A stretch of 64,000 nucleotides of DNA from Sulfurimonas sp. (GTDB taxonomy: Bacteria; Campylobacterota; Campylobacteria; Campylobacterales; Sulfurimonadaceae): NCBI GenBank assembly GCA_027063505.1, contig JAMORO010000061.1, positions 1 through 64,000 on the forward strand. The letters are read 5' to 3'. Shown here piece by piece: positions 7,989 to 15,894 of this stretch. Each line of letters begins with the position of its first letter. Position 1 is the first letter of the stretch. The translations under genes were made by a program, and so were the position numbers. The notes beneath the pieces were generated by a model that saw nothing but the letters and a program-made list of their open reading frames with translations, did not search any database and was not told the origin of the DNA.

Positions 7989-9127
7989 TAGTGTACTCTT
8001 GAACCCTCAGAGAGAGGCTTTTTGTTTTTAGCAGGAACTATAAGTGTGTCAGAGCTATCTAGACCTGAAACTGCTATACTCTCACCACTTCTTGAGAGAA
8101 CTTTCACCTCTTTTGAGTGAGCTTTGCCATCTTTAAAAATCCAAACACTACTTTTTTCATCTTTATGAACAAGAGTATTAGCTGGAATTTTAGTGATGTT
8201 TCTTAGTTTTTTAGTTGTTATCTCTACTTCTGCTTGTTCGTTGATGTAAAAAGGGAGTGGTAACTCTTTAAACATTACATCTACTTCTCTCTCTCCTGTA
8301 ACAGCATCACTCTGTGGTACTATACGACTCACAAATCCTTGGTAAGTTTTATTAGATTTTGAGCGAAGTCGGATTGTTGCTTCTTGTTTTAGCGCTACTG
8401 CTCCACTCACTTTTTCATCTATGTAGGCTCGAATCCATACTGTTTTTGGGTCTACTATCTTGAGTATAGCCTGTGTTGGAACTACACTCTCTTGTACATC
8501 TGCTTCTCTAGCGATGATGTAACCATCTACGGGTGCATAAATTTTAAAACGAGAGAGTTTTTCATTAAGAGCCTCTGTATTTTTTTTAGCACGTGATATC
8601 TCCGCTCGTGCAGAGTTTATATGTGCTTTTGAAGCAGCTATCTGTGCATCAAGAGCATCTAAGTCTGCTTTTGCTTTGTCATATTCAGACTGTGATGCAA
8701 AAGATTGTGCTTTGAGCTTCTCATAGCGTTTATATGTTATGGAAGCTAAATCTTTTTGAGCACTAAGACTCTCAAGCTCTTTTCGTGATGCAATTAACTC
8801 CAAAGATGCTTTTTTTACAGAGATTTTTGCTTCTTCTAAAAGAAGTGGCATATCAACAGGATCCATCTCTACAAGAAGTTCCCCTTTTTTTACCCACTCT
8901 CCAGCATCTTTAGTGATAGTTAAGATTTTTGCAGCGCTTTGTGCATTTAGATTATAGATATTTTTGGCATCCACGTTTCCTATCCCAAATACTTCTACTG
9001 CCATATCTCCTAAAGTTGGAGAGACTTTAGTATAGGTACTTTTAGGAATGTATACTTTGTTATAAAAAAGAGTGCCTCCTCCAACTGCGAGTAGGGTTAC
9101 AAGAGAGTATTTTATTAAAGAGTTCAT
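7988..9127 (-). CDS. HlyD/MacA-type periplasmic adaptor
   Basis: A 379-residue membrane-fusion protein. One N-terminal anchor helix (about residues 6-22) is followed by a lipoyl half-motif (NLNAQSAAKILTITKDAGEWVKKG), a long coiled coil rich in A, K and E (about 90-200), and the second lipoyl half (FKIYAPVDGYIIAREADVQESV). A beta-barrel and membrane-proximal domain close the protein. It bridges the ABC permease to TolC. It overlaps the genes on both sides by one base (TAATG), so the tripartite set is translationally coupled. Confidence 0.88.
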   Translation of the reverse strand: MNSLIKYSLVTLLAVGGGTLFYNKVYIPKSTYTKVSPTLGDMAVEVFGIGNVDAKNIYNLNAQSAAKILTITKDAGEWVKKGELLVEMDPVDMPLLLEEAKISVKKASLELIASRKELESLSAQKDLASITYKRYEKLKAQSFASQSEYDKAKADLDALDAQIAASKAHINSARAEISRAKKNTEALNEKLSRFKIYAPVDGYIIAREADVQESVVPTQAILKIVDPKTVWIRAYIDEKVSGAVALKQEATIRLRSKSNKTYQGFVSRIVPQSDAVTGEREVDVMFKELPLPFYINEQAEVEITTKKLRNITKIPANTLVHKDEKSSVWIFKDGKAHSKEVKVLSRSGESIAVSGLDSSDTLIVPAKNKKPLSEGSRVH

Positions 9128-10374
9128 TATATTTTTCCTTTTAAGTAGTCGATTCTATCAATGCTAAGAGCACGAGAGTAGTATGCTTCTAGGAGTCCTA
9201 GTTCAGCATTTAGTACTAAAGAGGTCGCATCAAGAACCTCTATATATGTAGAGAGTCCCTCTCTATATCTGCCATCGAGAACATCTTTTGTACTTTTAGC
9301 AGCACTCAGTTGTGCTTGTTTTGCAGCTACTGTTTTGTTGTATCGTTGGATGTCTAAAAGAAGATTAGATAACTCCTCTTTAAGTGCGAGTTCGCGAGAG
9401 TTTTTTTGCTCTTGTGAAATCTGTGCACCAATTTGTGCTCTTTGTGCTTCAGCTGAGACTCTTCCTCCACTATAAAGAGGAATATTAAGGGTAATACCTG
9501 CTAGTTTTGAGTCATAAGCATTAAGTGTGTCTATATGGTTGTAAGAGGCTACTACATCTATAGAACCGTAGTGAGCTGCCTTTGCTGACTTATGAAGTAG
9601 TAAGTTTTTTTCTATATTTTTACTCTCTATTTGAAGGTTATAGTTTGCTTCTAAAACTTCCTTTTGTGTATCTATATCTGTATCAAACTCTCGTCTTAAA
9701 AAAGCATCTTCTAAGAGCACTTCATCAGTGATCTCCTCATTCATATATAAAGAGAGTGATCTTTTTGCCTTTTTATAAGAGGTTACAGCGATAGAAAGAT
9801 TATCTTTTGCTACATAGACAGAAGATAAAAAACGGTTTGCATCTGCCTCTGTTTTTAAACCCTGTTTAACAAGGGCGAGTGATTGCTCATAATATGCCTC
9901 TTTTGTTTGGAGATCTTTTTTTCTTACTTCTATGGCTTGGGATTGGACAACCATAAGTTCATAAAGAGTTTTTACTTTAAATGAGAGAAGAGACTGAAGC
10001 TCTTTAAGGGAGAGTTCTGAGATCTCTTTGTCTACTCTACTTGCACTTACTTTTGAAGATGTTTTAGAGAAGTCCCATACTTTTTGTTTGAGGTTTACTC
10101 CTGCATTCCAGCCCGAATCATCGAGTGTATTAAAACTTCCATTTACTGGAAAAACAAATGTTTGTGTTACATTATACTGTGCTTGAAGGTTTATTTCTGG
10201 AAGATAAGCTGAAAAAGCAGAGTCATAAGATGCTTCTGATTGTTTGATTTTTAGTTTAAATGTTTTTACATCTGGATAGTTTTGAAGTACCTTAGCTACA
10301 CTTTCTTGAAGTGTTAACGTCTCACTAGAAAAAAGAGAAATAGATAAGAGTGATAAAAGGATAATTTTTTTCAT
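9127..10374 (-). CDS. TolC-like outer-membrane efflux protein
   Basis: A 415-residue outer-membrane channel with a signal peptide (MKKIILLSLLSISLFSSE) and two OEP repeats with long helices: LTLQESVAKVLQNYPDVKTFKLK at the first repeat, and later KEELSNLLLDIQRYNKTVAAKQAQL and RYREGLSTYIEVLDAT. Length is typical of TolC/CusC relatives. It is the first gene of the efflux operon; AAGG lies eight bases before the ATG and a TATAAT box about 33 bases upstream. It would form the exit duct for the MacAB-like pump. Confidence 0.87.
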   Translation of the reverse strand: MKKIILLSLLSISLFSSETLTLQESVAKVLQNYPDVKTFKLKIKQSEASYDSAFSAYLPEINLQAQYNVTQTFVFPVNGSFNTLDDSGWNAGVNLKQKVWDFSKTSSKVSASRVDKEISELSLKELQSLLSFKVKTLYELMVVQSQAIEVRKKDLQTKEAYYEQSLALVKQGLKTEADANRFLSSVYVAKDNLSIAVTSYKKAKRSLSLYMNEEITDEVLLEDAFLRREFDTDIDTQKEVLEANYNLQIESKNIEKNLLLHKSAKAAHYGSIDVVASYNHIDTLNAYDSKLAGITLNIPLYSGGRVSAEAQRAQIGAQISQEQKNSRELALKEELSNLLLDIQRYNKTVAAKQAQLSAAKSTKDVLDGRYREGLSTYIEVLDATSLVLNAELGLLEAYYSRALSIDRIDYLKGKI

Positions 10375-10406
10375 ATAATAGACCTTAATGATTTTTATAT
10401 TTTAAA

Positions 10407-10412
10407 ATTATA
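10407..10412 (-). promoter_or_regulatory. -10 box of tolC-hlyD-ABC-fmdE operon
   Basis: TATAAT on the minus strand, predicting a transcript start near 10400 and a leader of about 26 bases before tolC. No good -35 is visible, which is normal for sigma-70 promoters in this phylum. This is the only clear promoter in the short bat-tolC gap. Confidence 0.45.
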
Positions 10413-10441
10413 TTATTTTTGTGTTAGGGGAATGTTAACAG

Positions 10442-11602
10442 TTATAACTCTATTTTTTTAATTATTTTATCTTTTAAACTACTAAAATTCTCTTTTGAAT
10501 TTTTTGTGTAAACAAGTGATTCAAGTGCTCTGATTTCATCTTTTAAAGGATACTTGTTTAAGTATGGAGTAGTCTGTTTTAAGAGCTCTTTTGGATTCTT
10601 AGCATTTTTAATAAGTGGACAACACTGCTTTTTATTTGAAAGTTTTTTAGGTAAATATTCAAGAAGTTTAGCAAATAAGAATCCCGCACTAAAGATAAGA
10701 AAACTGTAAAAATAGTCAATATATTTTTTATAATCCACTGTACTTTGTGGTGACTCTTCATCATCTATAAGGCTTTCGATATCCTGATGTTTTACACTTA
10801 TCATTTTCGATGGTGTATTTTTATCAAGGTACTGTTTATTTAGGTAGTTGTATGTTTTGAGTGTCACGGCCGGTACTTTATAGTTGTCTGAGGAGACAAG
10901 GGCATAACTCCACTCTACTTGGTAGATATATCCCTCTTTTGTTGCACGAGGCTCTTTCTCTTTTTTGCCTTTAAAAATAGAGATTCCCTCTAACTCTTCT
11001 ATCGGTTCAAAGTTTTTATTTAAAAATCCACGACCTTGGAGTGTGTAGACTACATTTACTTTATCATAAGAGCTTATCTCTGTTTTATCTATACTCATTG
11101 CTAGATTAAAATCCCCAACTGCATCTACAGGATTTTTAAGAGATGTAATGTTGAGTGTAACAGTAGGTATATCTATATTTATTTTGATGGTAGGAATAGA
11201 CTTTACATTGTCACGACTTCCTGTATATGCTTGTGCAACAGCATCATCACTCGCTCGGCGAATACGAAAGTCAAAGGGTACACTAAGGAGTCCCTCTTTT
11301 TTAGGAATGAGTAAGAATTCAAACTCTTTTTTAGCATCATGGTAGTTGAACTCATGGCGTTTTTCTTTGATGGAGATAACTTCATAATCTTTACTCTTAT
11401 GGGGTTTAAGATCAAAGAACATAACTTCATTATGAATTTTTTGTCTTGCTTTAAAGGTGATACTTATTGGTTCATTTAAAACAGCACTCTTTTTTGAACT
11501 CGAGATACTATAACTGCAGTATTTTGTCTCTATAGCGTTTAGTTGCACTATTAGCAGCATAAATAGAAAAACTATTTTACCATGGATGTTTTTCATTAAC
11601 AT
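10442..11602 (-). CDS. batD: BatD-like membrane protein
   Basis: A 386-residue protein with an N-terminal signal or anchor (IVFLFMLLIVQLNA), a large periplasmic part of immunoglobulin-like beta-strand character (ALNEPISITFKARQKIHNEV, SSYDKVNVVYTLQG), one membrane helix near residues 295-315 (YFYSFLIFSAGFLFAKLL) and a cytoplasmic tail. This matches the BatD family of Bacteroides aerotolerance operons. It is shorter than many BatD proteins. It overlaps the end of the upstream VWA-TPR gene by 26 bases, which gives the context for the call. The start could be the third residue (MKNIHGK). Confidence 0.7.
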   Translation of the reverse strand: MLMKNIHGKIVFLFMLLIVQLNAIETKYCSYSISSSKKSAVLNEPISITFKARQKIHNEVMFFDLKPHKSKDYEVISIKEKRHEFNYHDAKKEFEFLLIPKKEGLLSVPFDFRIRRASDDAVAQAYTGSRDNVKSIPTIKINIDIPTVTLNITSLKNPVDAVGDFNLAMSIDKTEISSYDKVNVVYTLQGRGFLNKNFEPIEELEGISIFKGKKEKEPRATKEGYIYQVEWSYALVSSDNYKVPAVTLKTYNYLNKQYLDKNTPSKMISVKHQDIESLIDDEESPQSTVDYKKYIDYFYSFLIFSAGFLFAKLLEYLPKKLSNKKQCCPLIKNAKNPKELLKQTTPYLNKYPLKDEIRALESLVYTKNSKENFSSLKDKIIKKIEL

Positions 11603-13184
11603 ATCCTTTATTTATAAGTTCATAAGTATTGTAGCCCATTTTAAACTTATTTTTTTTACCTTGGAGTGTGGCTCTGTTTTCACTCTTTTTTTTACTTTTA
11701 CCACCTGCACCCCCTTGACTTCCCTGTGCATCTCTCTGTTTGCCTGAAGAGGAGCCTCCACTATCTTTGTCCTCTTTTTTATTATCTATCTGTTTTGTAA
11801 TGTTTTTTACTTTTTTAGAGTCTGCAGTTGGGAGCATATCGGAAACATTTACATTACTAATGCAGTTACATTTATAGAGTTTCATAAGGTTTTCATCTGC
11901 CTCTTGTGTGTAGTTTAGTGCTAAGGATTGCTTATAGAGTACAGCAGCTCTTTGATACTTTTTAAGTCGAAATGCAGCATTTGCCATATTATAAAAAATT
12001 TTACTTTTTATCTGTGGATTTTTACTTTTTATCTGCGAGTAGTAACGAAGAGAGTGCTTGTACTGTTTGTTTTTATAGTAAGCATTAGCTATTGACATAT
12101 AGCTGTATTGAGAGGGGGTAAGCTTTTTAAAGTATTTTTGAGCTTTTATATAGTCATGATTTGAGTAGGCCTTTTTTGCAATGGTCACATAATAGAAGTC
12201 AAAAAGTGATGCTTCTACTTTTGTGTAGGGTAGAGTAAGAAGAAGCAGTGTTAAAAAGGGTAGATACCTCTGCAATTTTGTTAAGGCGATAAGTAAAGTT
12301 ATAAACGCCATTAACAGTGGTATATAGTAAAGTTCTTTATAGCTTACAACCTCTGTACTTAGCTCTTTTGCATCAAGGTTTTTGGCTTGCATTTTAGAGT
12401 AAATCTGAGCACTGATATCGCTGTTAGTGTTGAGTTGGAAATAAAACCCTCCACTCTGTTGTGCTAGGTTTTTAAGGATAGGGTTGATTCGGGAGATAAC
12501 AAGGTGTGAGTTTTCATCTTTTATAACCTTAGAGTCTTTTACTATAACGGCACCCTTAGTAGATGCAACTGCAACAATGTTGAGTGTCATTGCAGACTCT
12601 TTTGCTATATGTAATAACTGTTTTAGATTGTACTCTTCTCCACCATCACTAAAGATAATAAGTGACTTATGCTCTTGGTCTAGTGTTGCAACACGCTCTA
12701 TAAGAGATGTTATTGAGGTACTTTTAGTAAGGATAAATTTTGGTTCTAATGCATTTAAAGCACTGATGGCTATCTCTTTATCTGTTGTTGGAGGGCAGAT
12801 AAGAAGAGGGTTATTTGTAAAAGCAAAGAGTGTAAAGCGATCATTTGTATCTCTGTTAAGGAGGGCAATAATGTTATTTTTAGCAACTTCGTAGCGGCTT
12901 GGTTTTACATCATCCATCTGCATAGAAAAAGAGGCATCAAGTGCAATAATATACTCATTTGCATCAAACTTCTCTTGGCTAATCTCATTAGTTAGGGCAG
13001 GGCGAGAGAGTGCAAAAAGAGTAAAGAGAAGAGCTAGAAGGATCAACCTCGTCTGTTTGTGATAGCGTTTATGCTCTTTCGAGAAGGCATCATCACTGGT
13101 ATAAGCTTTGTGAAAAAGTATACCTTTAAATATCCATAGCACAAATAAAATAAGTATAAAAGCCCAAGGGTTTAAAAACATCAT
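11577..13184 (-). CDS. BatB-BatC fusion: VWA domain plus TPR
   Basis: A 535-residue protein. Two N-terminal membrane helices are followed by a von Willebrand A domain (about 80-270) with an intact MIDAS (DASFS, later FSDGGEE), then more membrane helices (about 290-330). TPR units follow (SQYSYMSIANAYYKNKQYKHSLRYY and YNMANAAFRLKKYQRAAVLYKQSL, about 350-440). The tail is low complexity, rich in G, S and K. In Bacteroides these parts are separate BatB and BatC genes; here they are one protein. It overlaps batA by four bases (ATGA) and batD by 26. Role by family: envelope-associated metal-dependent protein assembly linked to stress tolerance, not firmly known. Confidence 0.78.
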   Translation of the reverse strand: MMFLNPWAFILILFVLWIFKGILFHKAYTSDDAFSKEHKRYHKQTRLILLALLFTLFALSRPALTNEISQEKFDANEYIIALDASFSMQMDDVKPSRYEVAKNNIIALLNRDTNDRFTLFAFTNNPLLICPPTTDKEIAISALNALEPKFILTKSTSITSLIERVATLDQEHKSLIIFSDGGEEYNLKQLLHIAKESAMTLNIVAVASTKGAVIVKDSKVIKDENSHLVISRINPILKNLAQQSGGFYFQLNTNSDISAQIYSKMQAKNLDAKELSTEVVSYKELYYIPLLMAFITLLIALTKLQRYLPFLTLLLLTLPYTKVEASLFDFYYVTIAKKAYSNHDYIKAQKYFKKLTPSQYSYMSIANAYYKNKQYKHSLRYYSQIKSKNPQIKSKIFYNMANAAFRLKKYQRAAVLYKQSLALNYTQEADENLMKLYKCNCISNVNVSDMLPTADSKKVKNITKQIDNKKEDKDSGGSSSGKQRDAQGSQGGAGGKSKKKSENRATLQGKKNKFKMGYNTYELINKGYVNEKHPW

Positions 13185-14092
13185 GCTGTTTGAGCCCTCT
13201 CTCGACGTAATAAGATAAAAATAAGAAGTACGATAGCACCAAAGAGAGGAATATCAAAGAGGAGTGTTTTATGTAAATAGTGTTGCGAGCGGATAGGACT
13301 AGGCTCTAGAGAGTCTATCTCTCTGTATACATCTTTCATAGATGCGGCATCTTCTGCTTGAAAGAATCTTCCTCCACTCTCTTTAGCAATTTGGCTTAAA
13401 AGTGAAGCATCATAATCACTCTCTTTTCCAATACCAATAGTATAAATTTTTATATCTCTCTTTTTTGCTAGAGAAACACCATCTTTGGGTGAAAAGCTCC
13501 CACTGTTTTGATAACCATCACTTAGTAAAATTATAACTCTGTTCTCAGTTTGTGAGTGTTCTAAAACTTTTATGGCCTGCATAAGCCCATCACCTATGGC
13601 TGTATTATCTCCTGCAATACCAACATCAAGGTACTTAAGAACAAAACTTAAACTTTTTCTATCGTAAGTGAGAGGAGCTGCTCCAAAGGCGAAATCTCCA
13701 AAGACAACTACTCCAAGGTTATCATCATATCTATGGAGTATAAAGTTGTCTAATATCGCTAAAACAGCATCAAACTTTCGTGTCTCTTTTGTCTCTTTAT
13801 CATAACCACTCTCACCCATTGAGCCACTAGTATCAAGTGCAATAACAAGATCTCGACCTTTTCGATGGTTAGGAGATTTTTGCTCATAGCTTATGGGTGA
13901 AGCCAGAGCAGTTACTAAAAAGATAAAAGTAAGTAAAAAAAGAAGTTTTTCTCTGTTTATATAGCGAGTTGCTTTTGTAAAAAAGTTTATATGTACAAAG
14001 TAGCGTTTAGGAGCACAAAGAGGACAGATATATATACAGAGTACAGAAAGAAGTAGTAAAAAGTATAAGGGGAATTGAAACTCAAAATGCAC
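13181..14092 (-). CDS. batA: BatA-like VWA membrane protein
   Basis: A 303-residue protein with an N-terminal membrane helix (YFLLLLSVLCIYICPLC, with a CxxxC-type cysteine pair), a second helix near 48-65, a VWA domain (about 80-255) with MIDAS DTSGSM and ILLSDGYQNSGS, and a C-terminal helix (FGAIVLLIFILLRRE). This is the BatA topology. It is the first gene of batA-batBC-batD. The MoxR ATPase and DUF58 genes that usually start such operons are not next to it. The Shine-Dalgarno is poorly placed (AAGG about 16 bases upstream), so the start is moderately sure. Confidence 0.78.
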   Translation of the reverse strand: MHFEFQFPLYFLLLLSVLCIYICPLCAPKRYFVHINFFTKATRYINREKLLFLLTFIFLVTALASPISYEQKSPNHRKGRDLVIALDTSGSMGESGYDKETKETRKFDAVLAILDNFILHRYDDNLGVVVFGDFAFGAAPLTYDRKSLSFVLKYLDVGIAGDNTAIGDGLMQAIKVLEHSQTENRVIILLSDGYQNSGSFSPKDGVSLAKKRDIKIYTIGIGKESDYDASLLSQIAKESGGRFFQAEDAASMKDVYREIDSLEPSPIRSQHYLHKTLLFDIPLFGAIVLLIFILLRRERAQTA

Positions 14093-14124
14093 TTTACTAC
14101 AGACCTTTTTATTTATTTGTACTT

Positions 14125-14130
14125 ATTATA
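14125..14130 (-). promoter_or_regulatory. -10 box of bat operon
   Basis: TATAAT on the minus strand about 33 bases before the batA start codon, predicting initiation near 14118. There is no convincing -35. Confidence 0.4.
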
Positions 14131-14161
14131 CAAAAAGGAGTTAAATACTTAGCATAATGTG

Positions 14162-14659
14162 TTAAAAAGATGCCCACCACATACGTAAATAGAGACCAAT
14201 TATACTAGTGTAGCCAACTTCACTAAAGATGAGTTTTTTATTCTTATCGTAGATAAAAGTTGTTGGAAAAGCAGCAATATTAAACTCACGAGAGAGGTAT
14301 TTGAGAGAGTCATTAACAACAGGATAAGTGTAGTTCTCTTCTTTTATAAATGCAGTTAGTTCTGCAGTTGTTCCTGAATCAACAGCGATAGTCAGGACTT
14401 CAAAATGCTTAGAGATAAACTCTATATTTGGTGCTTCAACTTTACAAGTAGGACACCATGTAGCCCAAAAATGGATAAGAACTGGTTTGTCAGATGGAAA
14501 CTTATAAGTACTATTATCTATAAGTTTAAGTGTGGCTAATCGGAGGGGTGCATCACTAAGCTCTTGGCTTTTATAGAGACTAAGTAAATTCGCAATTATT
14601 GTCATAGTAATGACAAAAAAGAGAATCTCTTTGATGTAATGCTTTAGTTTTTGTTTCAT
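14162..14659 (-). CDS. Membrane-anchored thioredoxin-like protein (TlpA/ScsD type)
   Basis: A 165-residue protein. An N-terminal anchor helix (EILFFVITMTIIANLLSLY) is followed by a thioredoxin fold facing the periplasm, with active site WCPTC in the segment HFWATWCPTC and the cis-proline loop AAFPTTFIYD. This is the TlpA/ResA/ScsD layout of thiol-disulfide exchange proteins used in cytochrome c maturation or envelope redox repair. It runs in the same direction as batA with a 69-base gap and is divergent from the HD-GYP gene. The gene that supplies its electrons is not in view. Confidence 0.82.
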   Translation of the reverse strand: MKQKLKHYIKEILFFVITMTIIANLLSLYKSQELSDAPLRLATLKLIDNSTYKFPSDKPVLIHFWATWCPTCKVEAPNIEFISKHFEVLTIAVDSGTTAELTAFIKEENYTYPVVNDSLKYLSREFNIAAFPTTFIYDKNKKLIFSEVGYTSIIGLYLRMWWASF

Positions 14660-14718
14660 CTAAAAAGCCTTTTTATATCGATTGCATAATAGTATTATAA
14701 AATAGTTACAAAATTAGA

Positions 14719-14724
14719 TATAAT
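14719..14724 (+). promoter_or_regulatory. -10 box of REC-HD-GYP gene
   Basis: TATAAT with predicted start near 14731. A transcript starting there leaves only about five bases before the ATG at 14736 but about 17 before the ATG at 14748, which also has GGAA at a proper distance. The promoter therefore favours the second start. Confidence 0.45.
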
Positions 14725-14747
14725 CACTAAAAAAAATGGAATTGTAC

Positions 14748-15851
14748 ATGTTTGACACAGATAATTCACAATATAATATTTTAGTTGTTGATGATGTAAA
14801 AGACAATGTATCCATGGTTGAAAAGATCTTACTTCAAGCAAATTATCATGTAACAAAGGCAAGTAGTGGGGTAGAAGCATTGCGAAGTGTAAGTGAAAAA
14901 GAGACAGATTTAATGCTTCTTGATATTATGATGCCTGGAATGAGTGGTATTGAAGTGTGTCGTTATTTAAAAGTAGAAGAGAGTACATCTTCTATTCCTG
15001 TGATTTTTTTAACTGCAAATGCTGATAATGAGACTTTAAAAAAAGCGTATCGGGTTGGGGGCAGTGACTATATTCGTAAACCATTTTTTAAAGATGAACT
15101 TTTAGCGCGGGTTGCTACCAGACTGAAACTTCGAGATTATGAAAAAAATCTGGAGTCAAAAGTTCGTGAGAGAACAAAAGAGATAGAAGATACACAGATT
15201 AAGCTAATGAATGTACTTGGTGGCATTGCTGAGGGGCACTCCCTTGAAACACACTCTCATGTAAAACGTGTTGCAGATTTTACCTACCGCCTTGCTGTTC
15301 TTTACGGTATGGACTTGGAAGAAGCAAAACTACTTAAAGATGCTTCAACTCTTCATGATATTGGAAAACTTGCTGTTAATGATGCGATTTTACATAAAAA
15401 ATCATCTTTAAATAAAAGTGAATACTTAGAGATGCAAAAACATGCATCTCTTGGAGCAACTATGCTAGAACACTCTACAATGCCTCTCTTTAAGGCTGCT
15501 AAAATTGTAGCACTGCAGCATCATGAAAAATTTGATGGAACAGGGTATCCCAAAAATCTTAAAGGTGAAGAGATTCATATTTATGGTCGTATCGTTGCTG
15601 TTGCTGATGTTTTTGATGCTCTCTCTAACTCACGAGCATATAAGAAGGGATGGAAAAAAGAGGATATTTTTATGTACTTTAATGATATGAAAGGGAAACA
15701 TTTCGATCCGCATTTGATAGATATATTTTTCTCTCATATAGATGAGTTTTTGGATATATATAATATTCAAATAAAAATAGATGAGTTAGAAAAAAGCTTA
15801 AATGCTAAAAAAAGAGGAAAAATTATGGGATGGTTACTTCGAGAAGGCTAA
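14748..15851 (+). CDS. Response regulator with HD-GYP c-di-GMP phosphodiesterase
   Basis: A receiver domain (about residues 10-125; VVDD acid pocket, phospho-acceptor D in LLDIMMP, T in FLTAN, K in RKPF) is joined by a short coiled coil to an HD-GYP domain (about 155-345). The catalytic signature is complete: TLHDIGK and HHEKFDGTGYP. It should therefore hydrolyse c-di-GMP when its receiver is phosphorylated. The track begins at 14736; I use the ATG at 14748 because of the GGAA Shine-Dalgarno and the promoter position. It is monocistronic with a perfect hairpin just after the stop. No partner kinase is adjacent. Confidence 0.88.
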   Translation: MFDTDNSQYNILVVDDVKDNVSMVEKILLQANYHVTKASSGVEALRSVSEKETDLMLLDIMMPGMSGIEVCRYLKVEESTSSIPVIFLTANADNETLKKAYRVGGSDYIRKPFFKDELLARVATRLKLRDYEKNLESKVRERTKEIEDTQIKLMNVLGGIAEGHSLETHSHVKRVADFTYRLAVLYGMDLEEAKLLKDASTLHDIGKLAVNDAILHKKSSLNKSEYLEMQKHASLGATMLEHSTMPLFKAAKIVALQHHEKFDGTGYPKNLKGEEIHIYGRIVAVADVFDALSNSRAYKKGWKKEDIFMYFNDMKGKHFDPHLIDIFFSHIDEFLDIYNIQIKIDELEKSLNAKKRGKIMGWLLREG

Positions 15852-15879
15852 AACTAACCAACTTAGAGTTGGTTAGTTT
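15851..15879. terminator. Bidirectional terminator between HD-GYP gene and dnaK
   Basis: AAACTAACCAAC, loop TTAGA, GTTGGTTAGTTT is a perfect 12-bp stem between two convergent genes, overlapping the stop of the plus-strand gene. T-runs are short on both sides, but position and stem strength support a shared terminator. Confidence 0.7.
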
Positions 15880-15894
15880 AAAAGTGACAAAAAA

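Noticed and set aside
12484-12894. 136-residue plus-strand ORF
   Set aside because: Lies wholly antisense to the VWA domain of the BatBC gene. No ribosome-binding site or recognisable motif.
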